A DNA stretch of 64,000 nucleotides from Actinomadura terrae (GCF_022751215.1 NZ_JAICDG010000001.1:1736001-1800000); one strand, 5' to 3'; numbered from the stretch's first letter, positions 46,401 to 57,011 are shown. Notes: generated from the sequence alone by a model not told the origin. Translations and numbers: made by a program.

Positions 46401-49330
46401 ACGCGCAGCCCCGGCTGGCCGCCCGGCGGGCGGACCCGCTCGGCCTCGTGCTCCAGCCAGGACGACAGGATCTCCTCGTACAGGTCGGCGGGGCTGACGG
46501 TCGTGCGGGCCCGCGCGACCGCGCGCAGCCGGTCGCCGGGCAGGTCGGCGATGAAGCTCAGCATCCGCGGGTTCGGGGTGAGCGCGAGCAGCTCCTCCAC
46601 GCCCGACAGCAGCCCGAGCCGCTCGTCGGCCGCCTCCTCGTCGCCGTACCGGTTGACCAGGTAGGAGCGGACCTGCGCCGGGGTGAACTCCTCCAGCCCG
46701 AGGACGCGCCGGTGCGGCAGCACGCCGACCCGCTCGCCGAGCGCGGTGAGCACCTGCGCCTGCGACTTGAAGTGCTGGGTGCGGCTCGCCACGACGATCT
46801 TCGCCTTGTCCTGCGCGGCGCGCAGCAGCGTGTCGAGGTGGTCGGCGGCCTGGTCGTAGGTCACCCTGGTCACCAGCTCGTCGAAGCCGTCGAACAGCAG
46901 CACGATACGGCCCTGCCGGAGCATGTAGTGGAACGCCTTGAGGTCGATCAGCTCCTCGCCGTGGTTGGCCAGGTGCGCGGCGACCAGGCCGTCCACCGAG
47001 TGCGCCTTGTCGAGCGCGCGCAGCTCGATCAGGATCGGGACGACGTGCGGCAGCTCCTCGGGGATGCGGCGGGCCAGCTCCCGCAGCGAGAACGTCTTGC
47101 CGCGCCCGAAGTCGCCGAGCAGCAGCAGGAACCGGCCGTGGTCGGCGGCCAGCAGCCGCAGCATCTCGCCGACGACGTCGTCGTGGACGTCGCCGGGGCC
47201 GCCCTCGCCCTCGCCGTCGGCGCGCAGCCGGTCCAGCTCGCGGTAGCGCTGCGGGACGTACAGCGACGGCGGGTACAGGTCGCCGGAGGCGAGCCGCCGG
47301 GACTGCGCGGTGACGTACTCCGACAGGTCGAGCAGCCCCTGGAACTCGGTGAGGCTGCGGACCCGGATGCCGCGCCGCAGCGCGTCCTCGCGCAGCGACC
47401 GGGCGGGCGCCGGGCCGAGGTAGACGAGCTCGGAGCCGTGGTCGGCGCCGTCGGCGTGGACGTGCCGGACGAACGCGTCCACGTCCTCCTCGGCGACCCG
47501 GCCGACGTGCGCGCCGATCCGGTACTGCCGGACGAAGCCGTCCTCCAGGTGGGTGAGCAGCAGGTGCGGCGGCTCGGCGCGGCCGTCCTCGCGCGGCGGC
47601 GGGACGACGCGCCGGATCGTGGCGCGCTCGAACCGGGTCTCGCACGCCTCGGTGAGCCGGTCCAGCAGGCGGGCGGTGGGGTCGGCGGCCCCCTCGTCGC
47701 CGCCCGGCTCGGCGGGGGCCGGGGCGCCGCCGGGGCCGAGTGCGGGCGCCGGGCCCGCCGCGCCGCGCCCGGACGGCGGGGGGAACGTTCCCTCCACCCG
47801 CGACCAGGCGGCCTCCAGCCGCTCGGGGCCCCGGCGCGCCGCGTCCTCGGGAATCCACCGCTCCATGCCGTCGCGGCGCAGCACGACGATCTGGTGGCGG
47901 CCGGGCCCGAGCGCCGGGACGGCCGGGACGCCCGACGCCAGCAGCGGCACCGCGCCGAACTCCGACGGCGCGCCCTGGAAGAACACGTTCACGTGCCCGC
48001 CCAGCAGCGTCTCGACGGTCTCGGGGTCGCGCAGCGCGCCCGGCTCCCCGGCGATCGGGGTGTGCTCGACCACGCCGAGCCGCAGCCAGCCCTCGTCCTC
48101 GAAGTGCCGGAGCCGCTCGTTGAACCACGCCGCCTGCGCCTGCCCCACGCGGCCGTAGCGGTCCTCCTCGCGGTGGGTCTGCGGCAGCGTCGAGTTGAGC
48201 CCGGCGACCGCGACCCGCAGGTCGGGGACGGGGAACAGCGTCCACGGCTGCGCGCTGTCGAAGATCAGCGAGTCGAGGCCCTGGTAGAACTCCTTGAACA
48301 GCCCGGCGAAGTGCCGCCACTTCGGCCAGTACGGCGGCTGCGGCTCGATGTCGTCGGCCTCGCAGCTGGAGAAGTAGGCCTGGCAGGCCGCGCGGGTGAC
48401 GTCGTGGGTGCCGGGGACGACCACGACCCGCTGCGCCTCCAGCCCGAGCAGCGCTCGCAGGCTCGTCAGGAACGACAGCGCCTCGGTGAACTCCTTGCGG
48501 CTGCCCGAGTGGGTGAGGTTCCCGGTGACGACCAGCAGGTCGGGACGCGGGACGCCGGAGTCGGCGAGCCGCGCCACATCGCTCCAGATGCGGTCCTGGA
48601 GTTCGCTGGCGGTGGTCGGCTCCCCGGGCTCGGCGAGCGTCCGGCCGAACCGGGGCCCACCCACGTGCAGCACGCTCAGGTGCTCGCGGCCCTCGGGCGG
48701 GCCGCCGTCGCGGGCGGGGAACGCGGGCGCGGCGACCGGCGCGCGGCGGGCGGGCCGCTCGCCCGAGGGCCCCGGCCGCTGCGGGGAGGTCTCCGCGCGG
48801 TCGTCCTCCACCCGTCCGGCGAGTTGACCAGCGAGTGGCGCGCGCGAGGATCCGCCGGGGAAACCGGGGCCGTCCAGCGGGCGCGCGTGCCCCGCGAGGG
48901 CCTCCTGGATGCGCCGCATCAGCAGGTCGCGCGCGTCGTCGGGGTCGTCGACGCCGACGAGGTCCACATAGGTGATCGTCGACAGCAGGCCGTCGATCGG
49001 GCAGTCCTCGATGCGGACCGTGACGAGCTTGCGCGCCGGGTCGTCGGGGTCGGCGCGCAGCGCCGCCATCCACTCCAGCCGCCCGTACCGGGACCGCAGG
49101 TAGTTGCGCGACAGCACCGCGACGACGGCCTTCGCCTCCGACAGGCCCCGGTCCATGAAGTCGATGAAGTTCGTGCCGGGCACGAAGTCCCACGCCTGCA
49201 TCATCGTCCGGTGCCCGGCCGCTTCGAGCTGCCAGGCGATCCAGGACGCCCACCGCTCGTCCGCGGGCGAGTAGCTGATGAAGAAGTCGGTCGGACGCTC
49301 CTGCCTGGAGTGGTCACCGGGGGGTGTCAT
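43487..49330 (-). CDS. TIR - phosphoesterase-like - NACHT - pentapeptide - WD40 giant protein
   Basis: Predicted STAND-type signalling or immune protein of 1947 residues. TIR domain (about 14-145): DFFISYSPADERWASWIAWQLE, with Glu86 in YGRLEW aligning with the NADase glutamate. A degenerate calcineurin-like phosphoesterase domain (about 208-480) has lost its metal ligands. A further region (about 550-720) precedes the NTPase with Walker A GDFGRGKT near 738 and Walker B IVLLFDGFDEL near 813. Pentapeptide repeats (ADLRGA, GADLTDA and similar) span about 1125-1220, then about 15 WD40 repeats (roughly 1262-1880). The C terminus PDGRYKWEG...CRFDPGELDPY is typical of actinobacterial WD40 receptors. 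Expected logic: propellers sense, NTPase oligomerises, TIR acts on NAD+ (inference). ATG 49330 is six bases after GATACT on the minus strand. Confidence 0.85.
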   Translation of the reverse strand: MTPPGDHSRQERPTDFFISYSPADERWASWIAWQLEAAGHRTMMQAWDFVPGTNFIDFMDRGLSEAKAVVAVLSRNYLRSRYGRLEWMAALRADPDDPARKLVTVRIEDCPIDGLLSTITYVDLVGVDDPDDARDLLMRRIQEALAGHARPLDGPGFPGGSSRAPLAGQLAGRVEDDRAETSPQRPGPSGERPARRAPVAAPAFPARDGGPPEGREHLSVLHVGGPRFGRTLAEPGEPTTASELQDRIWSDVARLADSGVPRPDLLVVTGNLTHSGSRKEFTEALSFLTSLRALLGLEAQRVVVVPGTHDVTRAACQAYFSSCEADDIEPQPPYWPKWRHFAGLFKEFYQGLDSLIFDSAQPWTLFPVPDLRVAVAGLNSTLPQTHREEDRYGRVGQAQAAWFNERLRHFEDEGWLRLGVVEHTPIAGEPGALRDPETVETLLGGHVNVFFQGAPSEFGAVPLLASGVPAVPALGPGRHQIVVLRRDGMERWIPEDAARRGPERLEAAWSRVEGTFPPPSGRGAAGPAPALGPGGAPAPAEPGGDEGAADPTARLLDRLTEACETRFERATIRRVVPPPREDGRAEPPHLLLTHLEDGFVRQYRIGAHVGRVAEEDVDAFVRHVHADGADHGSELVYLGPAPARSLREDALRRGIRVRSLTEFQGLLDLSEYVTAQSRRLASGDLYPPSLYVPQRYRELDRLRADGEGEGGPGDVHDDVVGEMLRLLAADHGRFLLLLGDFGRGKTFSLRELARRIPEELPHVVPILIELRALDKAHSVDGLVAAHLANHGEELIDLKAFHYMLRQGRIVLLFDGFDELVTRVTYDQAADHLDTLLRAAQDKAKIVVASRTQHFKSQAQVLTALGERVGVLPHRRVLGLEEFTPAQVRSYLVNRYGDEEAADERLGLLSGVEELLALTPNPRMLSFIADLPGDRLRAVARARTTVSPADLYEEILSSWLEHEAERVRPPGGQPGLRVEDMWEAVGTLALRLWEGDDRFLRLAELADVADTLTGLAEGRLSPHQVTHAVGAGSLLVRTEEGLFGFIHVSVMEWLVARHIARELGEGATPAALGRRALTQLTVDFLCDLADTRACQEWAERILADPAAADAARANAIRITTRLRTPARADLRGAVLKGEDLSYRDLQEVDLTGADLTDALLVGANLSRAVLRDASLAGARLDEARLTGADLRGADLSRARLARADLRDVTVEGSRWTRAALVDAVLPDQVAAAPELREAAIAPGRPVDIQVAPAAVGVPYGFHFQTSRLPQPLAYSPGGSVLAVGNEDGGVLVCDAVTGRPIRTLQGHADRAYAVAFDREGNVLASGSADGTLRLWDLATGQCAHVLDVHPEGVWPVVAGGDDLVAAGDADGVVRVFDLATGALRHQFAGHTAPVFTAVFDPAGSLMVTGDQGGTLRVFDLATGALRRELTGHRGAVFRAVFHPGGSLLAAGDEAGVVRLWDIRTGEIRQELVGHTGRVYAIAFHPDGRLLVTGDTDASVRLWEDGAHRATLTGHGGGIYQAAFSPDGGRLATADSAGSVRLWDPETGRQRVELAGHRGAVWPFAFRPDGAQLATSSNDGTARLWDAETGQSRVVLRGHGRRVTGVAFSPGGGLLASSGNDGLVRLWDPRTGRLVRELRGVADNLTSALFNTRDSQLATATNDGGVHLWQAGTGTFERELNVETDHVWAQAFAPDGDVLATANDDDSVRLWYWTTGREIVNLAGHRGRVRSIDFAPDGALVATGCDDGLVRLWDPRTGGLAATLRGHSDRVYRVAFAPSGDVLASAGNDGTVRVWDPATGATLHVLSGHAGRLWTAAFHPSGTLLASAGDDMAVRLWDPSTGELLHSLDGHTRRVWSVTFSPDGTLLASAGDDGAVILWDVADPTAPTRRATLLGLAAGWAALAPDGRYKWEGEATAEFWYAVGMCRFDPGELDPYLPEVRQVPMDAPL

Positions 49331-49336
49331 GCCGCC

Positions 49337-49342
49337 AGTATC
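49337..49342 (-). promoter_or_regulatory. -10 box of TIR/NACHT/WD40 gene
   Basis: GATACT on the minus strand, six bases before the ATG, with CTGAAC 17 bases further upstream as a weak -35. The transcript would be leaderless. Confidence 0.45.
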
Positions 49343-49436
49343 GCGTGCCGGGACGGGGAGTTCAGCAACTCGTCCCGCCTGTGGAAAACCGCGCCGCACA
49401 CCCGGCGGGACGCCGCGCCGCGCCGCCTATGGGATC

Positions 49437-50669
49437 ATGTCGCGCGTGCCGTCCCCGCCCGCCGCCCTGCGCCGAGCCGTCCGGTCCGTGGGGGTCCTGG
49501 ACCGCGTCAGGGCGGGGCTGCTCGCGCTCGGCCTGCTCTTCGTCGCGACGGGCCTGCTCCCGCCCGCGACGGCGCGCGACAGCGTCGAGCGCATCGCGCC
49601 CCTCCTGCTGTTCCTGCTCAGCGTCATCGTGTTGGCGGAGCTGACCAAGGAGGCGGGGGTCTTCGACGCGATCGCGCAGCGGATGGCGCGCGCGGGACGC
49701 GGCAACTACGTCGCGCTGTTCCTGCTGTGCGTGGGGTTCGCGTCGGTCAACACCGTCTTCCTGAACCTCGACACGACCGCGGTGCTGCTGACGCCGGTCA
49801 TGCTGGCGCTCGCGGCGCGCGCGCGGATCGCCGCGCTGCCGCTCGCCATGACGACGGTGTGGCTGGCCAACACCGCGAGCCTGCTGCTCCCGGTGTCCAA
49901 CCTGACCAACCTCCTCGCCGCCGACCGGGTGGCCCTGGAGACCCCGGCGTTCGCGGCCCGGATGTGGCTGCCGCAGGTCGCCGTCCTCGCCGTCACGATG
50001 CTGCTGCTGTGGGTGTTCTTCTGGCGGCGCGGCATGCGCGGCGCCGACTCCTACGACCCACCGGACGTCGCGCCCGTCCGCGACCGGGTCCTGTTCTCCG
50101 CGACGGGTGTCGCGTGCCTGCTGTTCATCGGCGCGATCCTCGCGGGCGTCCACACCGGCCTCCAGCTCGGCCTCGCCGCGACCGTCGCCGCCGTGGTGGC
50201 CGTGGCCGCGTTCGCCGTCCGCGACCGGTCGGCGCTGCGCGGCGAGCTGATCCCGTGGCGGCTGATGGTGTTCGTGACCGGCCTGTTCCTGGTCGTCCCC
50301 ACCTTGGAGCGGTACGGCCTGGACGAGGTGATGCGCTCCCTGGTCGGCGGCGACGACGGTGTCGCGGGCGCGGCGCGGGCGGCGTTCGCGGGGGCGGGGC
50401 TGTCCAACGTCCTGAACAACCTGCCCGCCTATGTCGCGGGGGAGTCCGCGGTCCCCGAGTCCAACCGGGACCAGCTGCTGTCCCTGCTCATCGGCACGAA
50501 CGTGGGCCCGGTCATCACGCCGTGGGGGTCGCTGGCGACGCTGCTGTGGTTCGAGTGGTGCCGCCGCTGGGACGTGCGCGTGCCGATGCGCAAGTTCGTC
50601 ATCACAGGGACGGTCCTGGCCGTGCTGGGCTGTGCCGCCGCCGTCGCGGCGCTGCTGGTGACCCGCTGA
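49437..50669 (+). CDS. ArsB/SLC13-like anion transporter family membrane protein
   Basis: Integral membrane protein of about 410 residues with ten to twelve hydrophobic segments. VGFASVNTVFLNLDTTAVLLTPVMLALA and the C-terminal GAGLSNVLNNLPAYVAGES...IGTNVGPVITPWGSLATLLW resemble the paired substrate-binding loops of the ArsB/SLC13 ion-transporter superfamily. Whether it carries arsenite, an organic anion or another substrate cannot be told. It is divergent from the TIR gene with a 106-bp gap. Start uncertain: ATG 49437 or GTG 49446, with TATGGG at 49428 as a possible -10. Confidence 0.82.
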   Translation: MSRVPSPPAALRRAVRSVGVLDRVRAGLLALGLLFVATGLLPPATARDSVERIAPLLLFLLSVIVLAELTKEAGVFDAIAQRMARAGRGNYVALFLLCVGFASVNTVFLNLDTTAVLLTPVMLALAARARIAALPLAMTTVWLANTASLLLPVSNLTNLLAADRVALETPAFAARMWLPQVAVLAVTMLLLWVFFWRRGMRGADSYDPPDVAPVRDRVLFSATGVACLLFIGAILAGVHTGLQLGLAATVAAVVAVAAFAVRDRSALRGELIPWRLMVFVTGLFLVVPTLERYGLDEVMRSLVGGDDGVAGAARAAFAGAGLSNVLNNLPAYVAGESAVPESNRDQLLSLLIGTNVGPVITPWGSLATLLWFEWCRRWDVRVPMRKFVITGTVLAVLGCAAAVAALLVTR

Positions 50670-50687
50670 ACTCGGGACGAGCGCCGA

Positions 50688-51581
50688 CTACCGGACGAGC
50701 GGGATCTGGCCGTCCGGCCCGGCGACGTCCAGCGCGCGGTTCGCGGTCTCCACAAGCCGCGCGAGCAGCTCCGGGCGGGCCGCGACGAACCCCAGCTCCG
50801 ACGGCGGGCGGTCGATGCTCAGCTCGTAGGGGCCGCCGTCCAGGCGGCGCAGCTCCGCGCCCGCCTCGGCCGCCAGCAGCGCGCCCGGCGGCAGGTCGAC
50901 GAGCTCGGGCTGGTAGCCGACGATCCCGTCGATGTCGCCGCGCGCCAGCATCGCCCACGCGACCAGCGGCGCCCACAGTTGCAGGAGCCGCGAGCAGCGC
51001 AGCTCCAGCGCCGAGCGCAGCGCGAACGCCGACGGGTCGCCCGCCTTGACCGCGTGCCCCTGCGTCCAGCCCAGCACAGGGTTGCGCTCCCGGCCGGGGC
51101 GGGGACGCGGCGCCAGCGACAGCGGGGCGCCGTCGGGGTCGAGGGCCCCCTCGCCGCGCACCGCCGTCCACGTCCGCCCCGAGACGGGGTCGTGGACGAC
51201 GCCCAGCACGGGGATGGTCCCCGCGCACAGCGCCAGCCCCACCGCGTACACGGGCATGCCGATCGCGACGTTGTTGGTGCCGTCGAGCGGGTCGACCAGC
51301 CAGACGAGGTGGGCGCCGTCCGCGCCGTCGAGCACCCCCGACTCCTCGGCGATGATCCGGTGCCCGGGGTAGGCGGTGCGCAGCCGTCCGACGATCAGCT
51401 CCTCGGCGGCGGTGTCCAGTTCGGTGACGACGTCGCCGTTCCGGCCCTTGGGGCGGGCGACCAGCGGGCCGCCCGTGCCGGCGCGCACCAGCGCGCCGGC
51501 CGCCTCGGCCGCCTCGACCGCCACCCGGCGGGCCTCGCAGAGATCGACCGGTAGGGCCGGTGACGGGGGCGTGGATCTCAT
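50688..51581 (-). CDS. Inositol monophosphatase-family phosphatase
   Basis: Mg-dependent phosphatase of 297 residues. The metal site is visible as EES (IIAEESGVL) and WLVDPLDGTNN, and Asp in ELVDLPPGALLAAEAG fits the second motif, which here lacks the usual Trp-Asp pair. Family members act on inositol phosphate, histidinol phosphate, fructose bisphosphate or 3'-phosphoadenosine nucleotides; the substrate is open. GGAGAGG precedes the ATG. It is third in a co-directional unit with the cupin-like and 2-TM genes (61-bp gap). Confidence 0.87.
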   Translation of the reverse strand: MRSTPPSPALPVDLCEARRVAVEAAEAAGALVRAGTGGPLVARPKGRNGDVVTELDTAAEELIVGRLRTAYPGHRIIAEESGVLDGADGAHLVWLVDPLDGTNNVAIGMPVYAVGLALCAGTIPVLGVVHDPVSGRTWTAVRGEGALDPDGAPLSLAPRPRPGRERNPVLGWTQGHAVKAGDPSAFALRSALELRCSRLLQLWAPLVAWAMLARGDIDGIVGYQPELVDLPPGALLAAEAGAELRRLDGGPYELSIDRPPSELGFVAARPELLARLVETANRALDVAGPDGQIPLVR

Positions 51582-51642
51582 CGCTGCCTCTCCAGTCGGG
51601 TCCGGGGCTCGGGGGTCCGGTGGCTCGGGGGCCGGTGGCCGC

Positions 51643-52350
51643 CTACCGGCGGGTCGGTGACAGGCCGCCGAGGGAGCAGCCTTCCCCGGGCGGGGCGGGG
51701 TGGGCGTTCGCGACCGCGCGCGCCGACCGGTGGAGCGCGCGCGCCGCCTCGTCCGGTTCGGACCGCGCGCGGCGCACCTGGTGGGTCGCGACGTCCAGCG
51801 GGCCGAGCGACAGGTCGCCGCTCCCGGGCGTCTGGCGGCCGAGCGCGACCGTGGCCGCGTCCCGCCCGTCCTCGATCAGCGTGCTGTGGAACACGCCCGC
51901 GGGCAGAGTGTACGACTCGCCCGTCCCGTGGGCGGTGGAACGACCGGGAGAGTATCGGACGGTGCGTCCGGTGGCCCTCAGCTCGTCGACCTCGCCCCGG
52001 CTGACGACCTCGAAGACCTGCGCCGCCGCCCCGCCGGAGCCCCCGCCGACGTCCATCCGGACGTTGCGGACCGTCCCGTACAGGACGAAGCTCAGCAGGT
52101 CCCAGCTGTGGCAGTGCACGGGGGAGGTGGTGGAGGGCGCGGAATCCACCTCGGACGTCCAGATGTGCAGGCACACGCCGAAGTCGCCGCTGCGCTCCAC
52201 GGGAAGGCACAGGAACCCGAGGGGATGCCTTACGGCCGGGACGCGGGACCGCCCCGCCGCGACGTCCGCGAGCACACGGCCCGCCCATGCCGGGAGCGTC
52301 CGCGCCGCCGTTCCGGCCTCGATCTCCCTGCGGATCTCCTCGTACCTCAT
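51643..52350 (-). CDS. Cupin-like protein, unknown function
   Basis: Protein of about 235 residues with cupin-type metal-ligand spacing: PVHCHSWDLLSFVLYGTV supplies two histidines, and YTLPAGVFHSTLIED a third. This resembles cysteine-dioxygenase-like or regulatory cupins, but I cannot assign a family. ATG 52350 is chosen; GTG 52359 is an in-frame alternative. It sits between the 2-TM protein and the phosphatase, 64 and 61 bases away, so the three are likely one transcript. Confidence 0.65.
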   Translation of the reverse strand: MRYEEIRREIEAGTAARTLPAWAGRVLADVAAGRSRVPAVRHPLGFLCLPVERSGDFGVCLHIWTSEVDSAPSTTSPVHCHSWDLLSFVLYGTVRNVRMDVGGGSGGAAAQVFEVVSRGEVDELRATGRTVRYSPGRSTAHGTGESYTLPAGVFHSTLIEDGRDAATVALGRQTPGSGDLSLGPLDVATHQVRRARSEPDEAARALHRSARAVANAHPAPPGEGCSLGGLSPTRR

Positions 52351-52414
52351 CGCTCGCACCCGATGTCGCTGTTGCGTTGTGGCGTCCGCGTACGGCAGGC
52401 CCGCGCGGACGCGG

Positions 52415-53428
52415 TCACTCGTAGGGGTCCTTGGGCCGCAGCGCCTTCCGGATGATCTCGATGACGTCCCGGTCGGTGTAGCCCTGGGCCATGTCGATGC
52501 CGATCACCTCGTAGAGCCTGCGGACCTGCTCGACGGTCGGCTCGTCGTCCAGCGGCGCGAGCCGCGCGTGCTCCACCGGGACGCGGCGCGCCTGGTCGAG
52601 GCTCGTCAGCAGCTCGGCGCTGAGCCAGCTGTAGTAGAACTTCGTGCTGTCCACGACCAGCGCCTGGCCGCGCGGATTGTCGCGGGTGACCACGATCAGC
52701 GAGGACGACAGGTCGTAGCGCAGCGTCGTCATCGTCCGCGCCAGGCCGATGTCGATGTCGAGCATCCCGAACCGCTGCTTGTGCCAGCACGCGGCGAGGA
52801 TCGTGGCGTAGGCCTCCTTGCGGGTGCGCTCCAGCGTCCACGGCTCGCCGGTGCCGTCGGGCCCGTCGGCCGACGAGCGGCGGTGCCGGGCGTAGGCCTC
52901 GCAGACCTCCACGTCCGTCGGGTCGATGATCTCCAGCCGGAACAGCAGCGTCCGGCCGTCCCGGCGGGCGGCGGCGACGGTCTCGGGCAGCGTCTTGGCG
53001 CGGATGTAGGTGCCGGTGCCGCCCTTGAAGATCCAGCGGTCGGTGTCGCGGCGCGCCTCCTCCAGCACCTGCGCCACCTGCGCGCCGCTGATCACCCGGA
53101 CGATCGTGGTCTCGTCCAGCGCGCGCTTGGTGTCGGCCAGGACCCCCTCGAACGCCTCGATGTGGCTCAGCCTGCCGCTCAGCTCGTCCAGCGTGGTCGA
53201 GGACGCCCGCAGCGTGTCGCGCACCTCCGCCTCGACCGGGACGCGCCGCCCCCGGTCGCGCAGCACCGACGTCGCCAGGAGGCCGACCACCGCGAGGATC
53301 GCGCTGTTGGTGATCTCGTCCTCGTGGGGGAGGTCCACCCCGACCCCGAGCACCGCGACCGTGATGGCCAGCACCAGCGCGATGAAGGCGTCGGCGTTCT
53401 TCCCGAGCCAGGTGGCGAAGCGGGTCAT
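52415..53428 (-). CDS. Two-transmembrane protein with unknown cytosolic domain
   Basis: Protein of 337 residues. Two transmembrane segments (about residues 12-29 and 42-57) are followed by a coiled-coil-like stretch (about 65-105) and a soluble domain of about 220 residues, with DRWIFKGGTGTYIRAKTLPE, LLFRLEIIDPTDVEVCEAYARHR and SSLIVVTRDNPRGQALVVDSTKFYYSWLS. The domain is not one I recognise. The layout resembles the membrane effectors of bacterial conflict systems. ATG 53428 follows GGGGAAAA; TACGAT near 53457-53462 on the minus strand may be its -10. It heads a three-gene unit. Confidence 0.65.
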   Translation of the reverse strand: MTRFATWLGKNADAFIALVLAITVAVLGVGVDLPHEDEITNSAILAVVGLLATSVLRDRGRRVPVEAEVRDTLRASSTTLDELSGRLSHIEAFEGVLADTKRALDETTIVRVISGAQVAQVLEEARRDTDRWIFKGGTGTYIRAKTLPETVAAARRDGRTLLFRLEIIDPTDVEVCEAYARHRRSSADGPDGTGEPWTLERTRKEAYATILAACWHKQRFGMLDIDIGLARTMTTLRYDLSSSLIVVTRDNPRGQALVVDSTKFYYSWLSAELLTSLDQARRVPVEHARLAPLDDEPTVEQVRRLYEVIGIDMAQGYTDRDVIEIIRKALRPKDPYE

Positions 53429-53614
53429 TGTATGCGTTTTCCCCGTCCTTGTCGGCGCCGTCATCGTAACCACAGCACCGCGAGGGCGGCCACAGGCCCG
53501 CGTCCCCTGTGCGGCCGGGGCTGAGGCGCCGCAGGTCACGTTCCTCTCAGGCGGGGGAGGCCATGCTTTCCGGCATGGACGACCTTGGTCCCCTCCGCCC
53601 CCTACACTCATCGC

Positions 53615-54769
53615 ATGCAGCTGCGGGGCTGGTGGTCGGCGGGATGGCCGACACCGCGTTCACGGGCGCTGGACCTCACCCTCGCGGTGTCGCTGGCGGT
53701 CGTGGACGGCGTGTTCCTGTGGTTCGCCCCCCAGGACTTCTGGCTGCCGCCGCCCGTGACGTCGGCCGGCAGCTTCCTCCTCGGCCTGGGCCTGGTCTTC
53801 CGCAGGCGGCACCCCGTCCGGCTCGCGCTCCTCGCGGTCGCGCTCGGCACGGTCGCGGGCGCGGGCGTGTTCGCGCTGGTGGTGATCCTCTATTCGCTGG
53901 CCGCCTACACCCCCAACCGCCGGACGGTCTGGACGATCGCCGCCGTCGGGTACGTCTCCGGGATCGCCTTCCCCGGCCCCACCGAGAACGACGACCCGTT
54001 CCTCGCCCAGGCGATCTTCGGGGTGGCGTTCACGGCCGTCCCCATCCTCCTGGGTCTCTACATGGGGGCGCGCAAGCAGCTTCTGGCTTCGCTACAGGAA
54101 CGTGCCGCCCGGCTGGAACGCGAGCAGCACCTCCTCGCGGAGCGCGCGCGGGGGGAGGAGCGCACCCGCATCGCCCGCGAGATGCACGACGTCGTCGCCA
54201 ACCGGATCAGTGTGATGGTCGTCCACGCGGGCGCCCTGAAGGCGATCGCCGTCCGCGACCCGGGCCGGGCCGCCGAGACCGCCACCGTCATCGGCGACAT
54301 GGGACGGCAGGCGCTGGAGGAGCTCCGGCACGTGATCGGCGTCCTGCGCCAGGGCGAGGAGGCGCTGCCCCAGGAGGCGGTGACGCTCGCCCATGTCCGC
54401 GAGCTGGTCGACCAGTCGGGCGCCGCGGGCCTGGTGGTCGACCTGGCCGTGCGCGGCGAGGAGCAGCCGATGCCGCCCGCCGTCGGGCGGACCGTCTACC
54501 GGCTCGTCCAGGAGGCGCTGACCAACGTCCACAAGCACGCGGGCGCCGCCGACACCCGCGTCGACCTCGGCCTGCTGCCCGAGGCCGTCGAGGTCGAGAT
54601 CGCCAACGACGCGCCCACCGCCCCGCCCGACCACGGGCTGCCGAGCGGCGGGCACGGCCTGGTCGGGCTGCGCGAGCGGGTCACCGCGCTCGGCGGCAGC
54701 TTCGAGGCCGGGCCCTGCCCGGACGGCGGGTACGCGGTCCGGGCCAGGCTGCCGCTGCCCGCGTCCTGA
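53615..54769 (+). CDS. Sensor histidine kinase, NarL-type
   Basis: Membrane kinase of 384 residues. Five or so transmembrane segments (residues 18-155) are followed by a coiled segment, the HisKA_3 phosphoacceptor helix EERTRIAREMHDVVANRISVMVVHAGAL (phosphoacceptor His in REMHD) and an HATPase domain with EALTNVHKHAG and GHGLVGLRERV. No LuxR/NarL-type response regulator is adjacent, so it is an orphan in this window. ATG is six bases after TACACT (53603-53608), a leaderless arrangement. Confidence 0.9.
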   Translation: MQLRGWWSAGWPTPRSRALDLTLAVSLAVVDGVFLWFAPQDFWLPPPVTSAGSFLLGLGLVFRRRHPVRLALLAVALGTVAGAGVFALVVILYSLAAYTPNRRTVWTIAAVGYVSGIAFPGPTENDDPFLAQAIFGVAFTAVPILLGLYMGARKQLLASLQERAARLEREQHLLAERARGEERTRIAREMHDVVANRISVMVVHAGALKAIAVRDPGRAAETATVIGDMGRQALEELRHVIGVLRQGEEALPQEAVTLAHVRELVDQSGAAGLVVDLAVRGEEQPMPPAVGRTVYRLVQEALTNVHKHAGAADTRVDLGLLPEAVEVEIANDAPTAPPDHGLPSGGHGLVGLRERVTALGGSFEAGPCPDGGYAVRARLPLPAS

Positions 54770-54856
54770 TCGTCGTCGCGGGGCTGTGACCTGCACGGAC
54801 CGGTTTGTCGGACGCCGTGCGTACAGTGGGGGAGTACTCACAGGGAGGGGGGCCGG

Positions 54857-56974
<2,118 letters not shown>

Positions 56975-56992
56975 CCAACGCTGTACTCACGA

Positions 56993-57011
56993 AGCCCCGC
57001 GGCCCGGGGCT
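56993..57011. terminator. Hairpin between uvrB and lasso exporter genes
   Basis: AGCCCCG (56993-56999) pairs with CGGGGCT (57005-57011), five-base loop, between convergent genes. The following bases (GCCCGGCGGCTGCGCTCATGAAG) faintly resemble the left end of the repeat at 1417-1480. Confidence 0.5.

Noticed and set aside
43511..51049. Very long plus-strand open frame opposite the TIR/NACHT/WD40 gene.
   Set aside because: Shadow of the minus-strand gene; no recognisable domains, while the minus strand shows five.
54781..54856. LexA/SOS box upstream of uvrB.
   Set aside because: No sequence close to the actinobacterial SOS box was found by eye.
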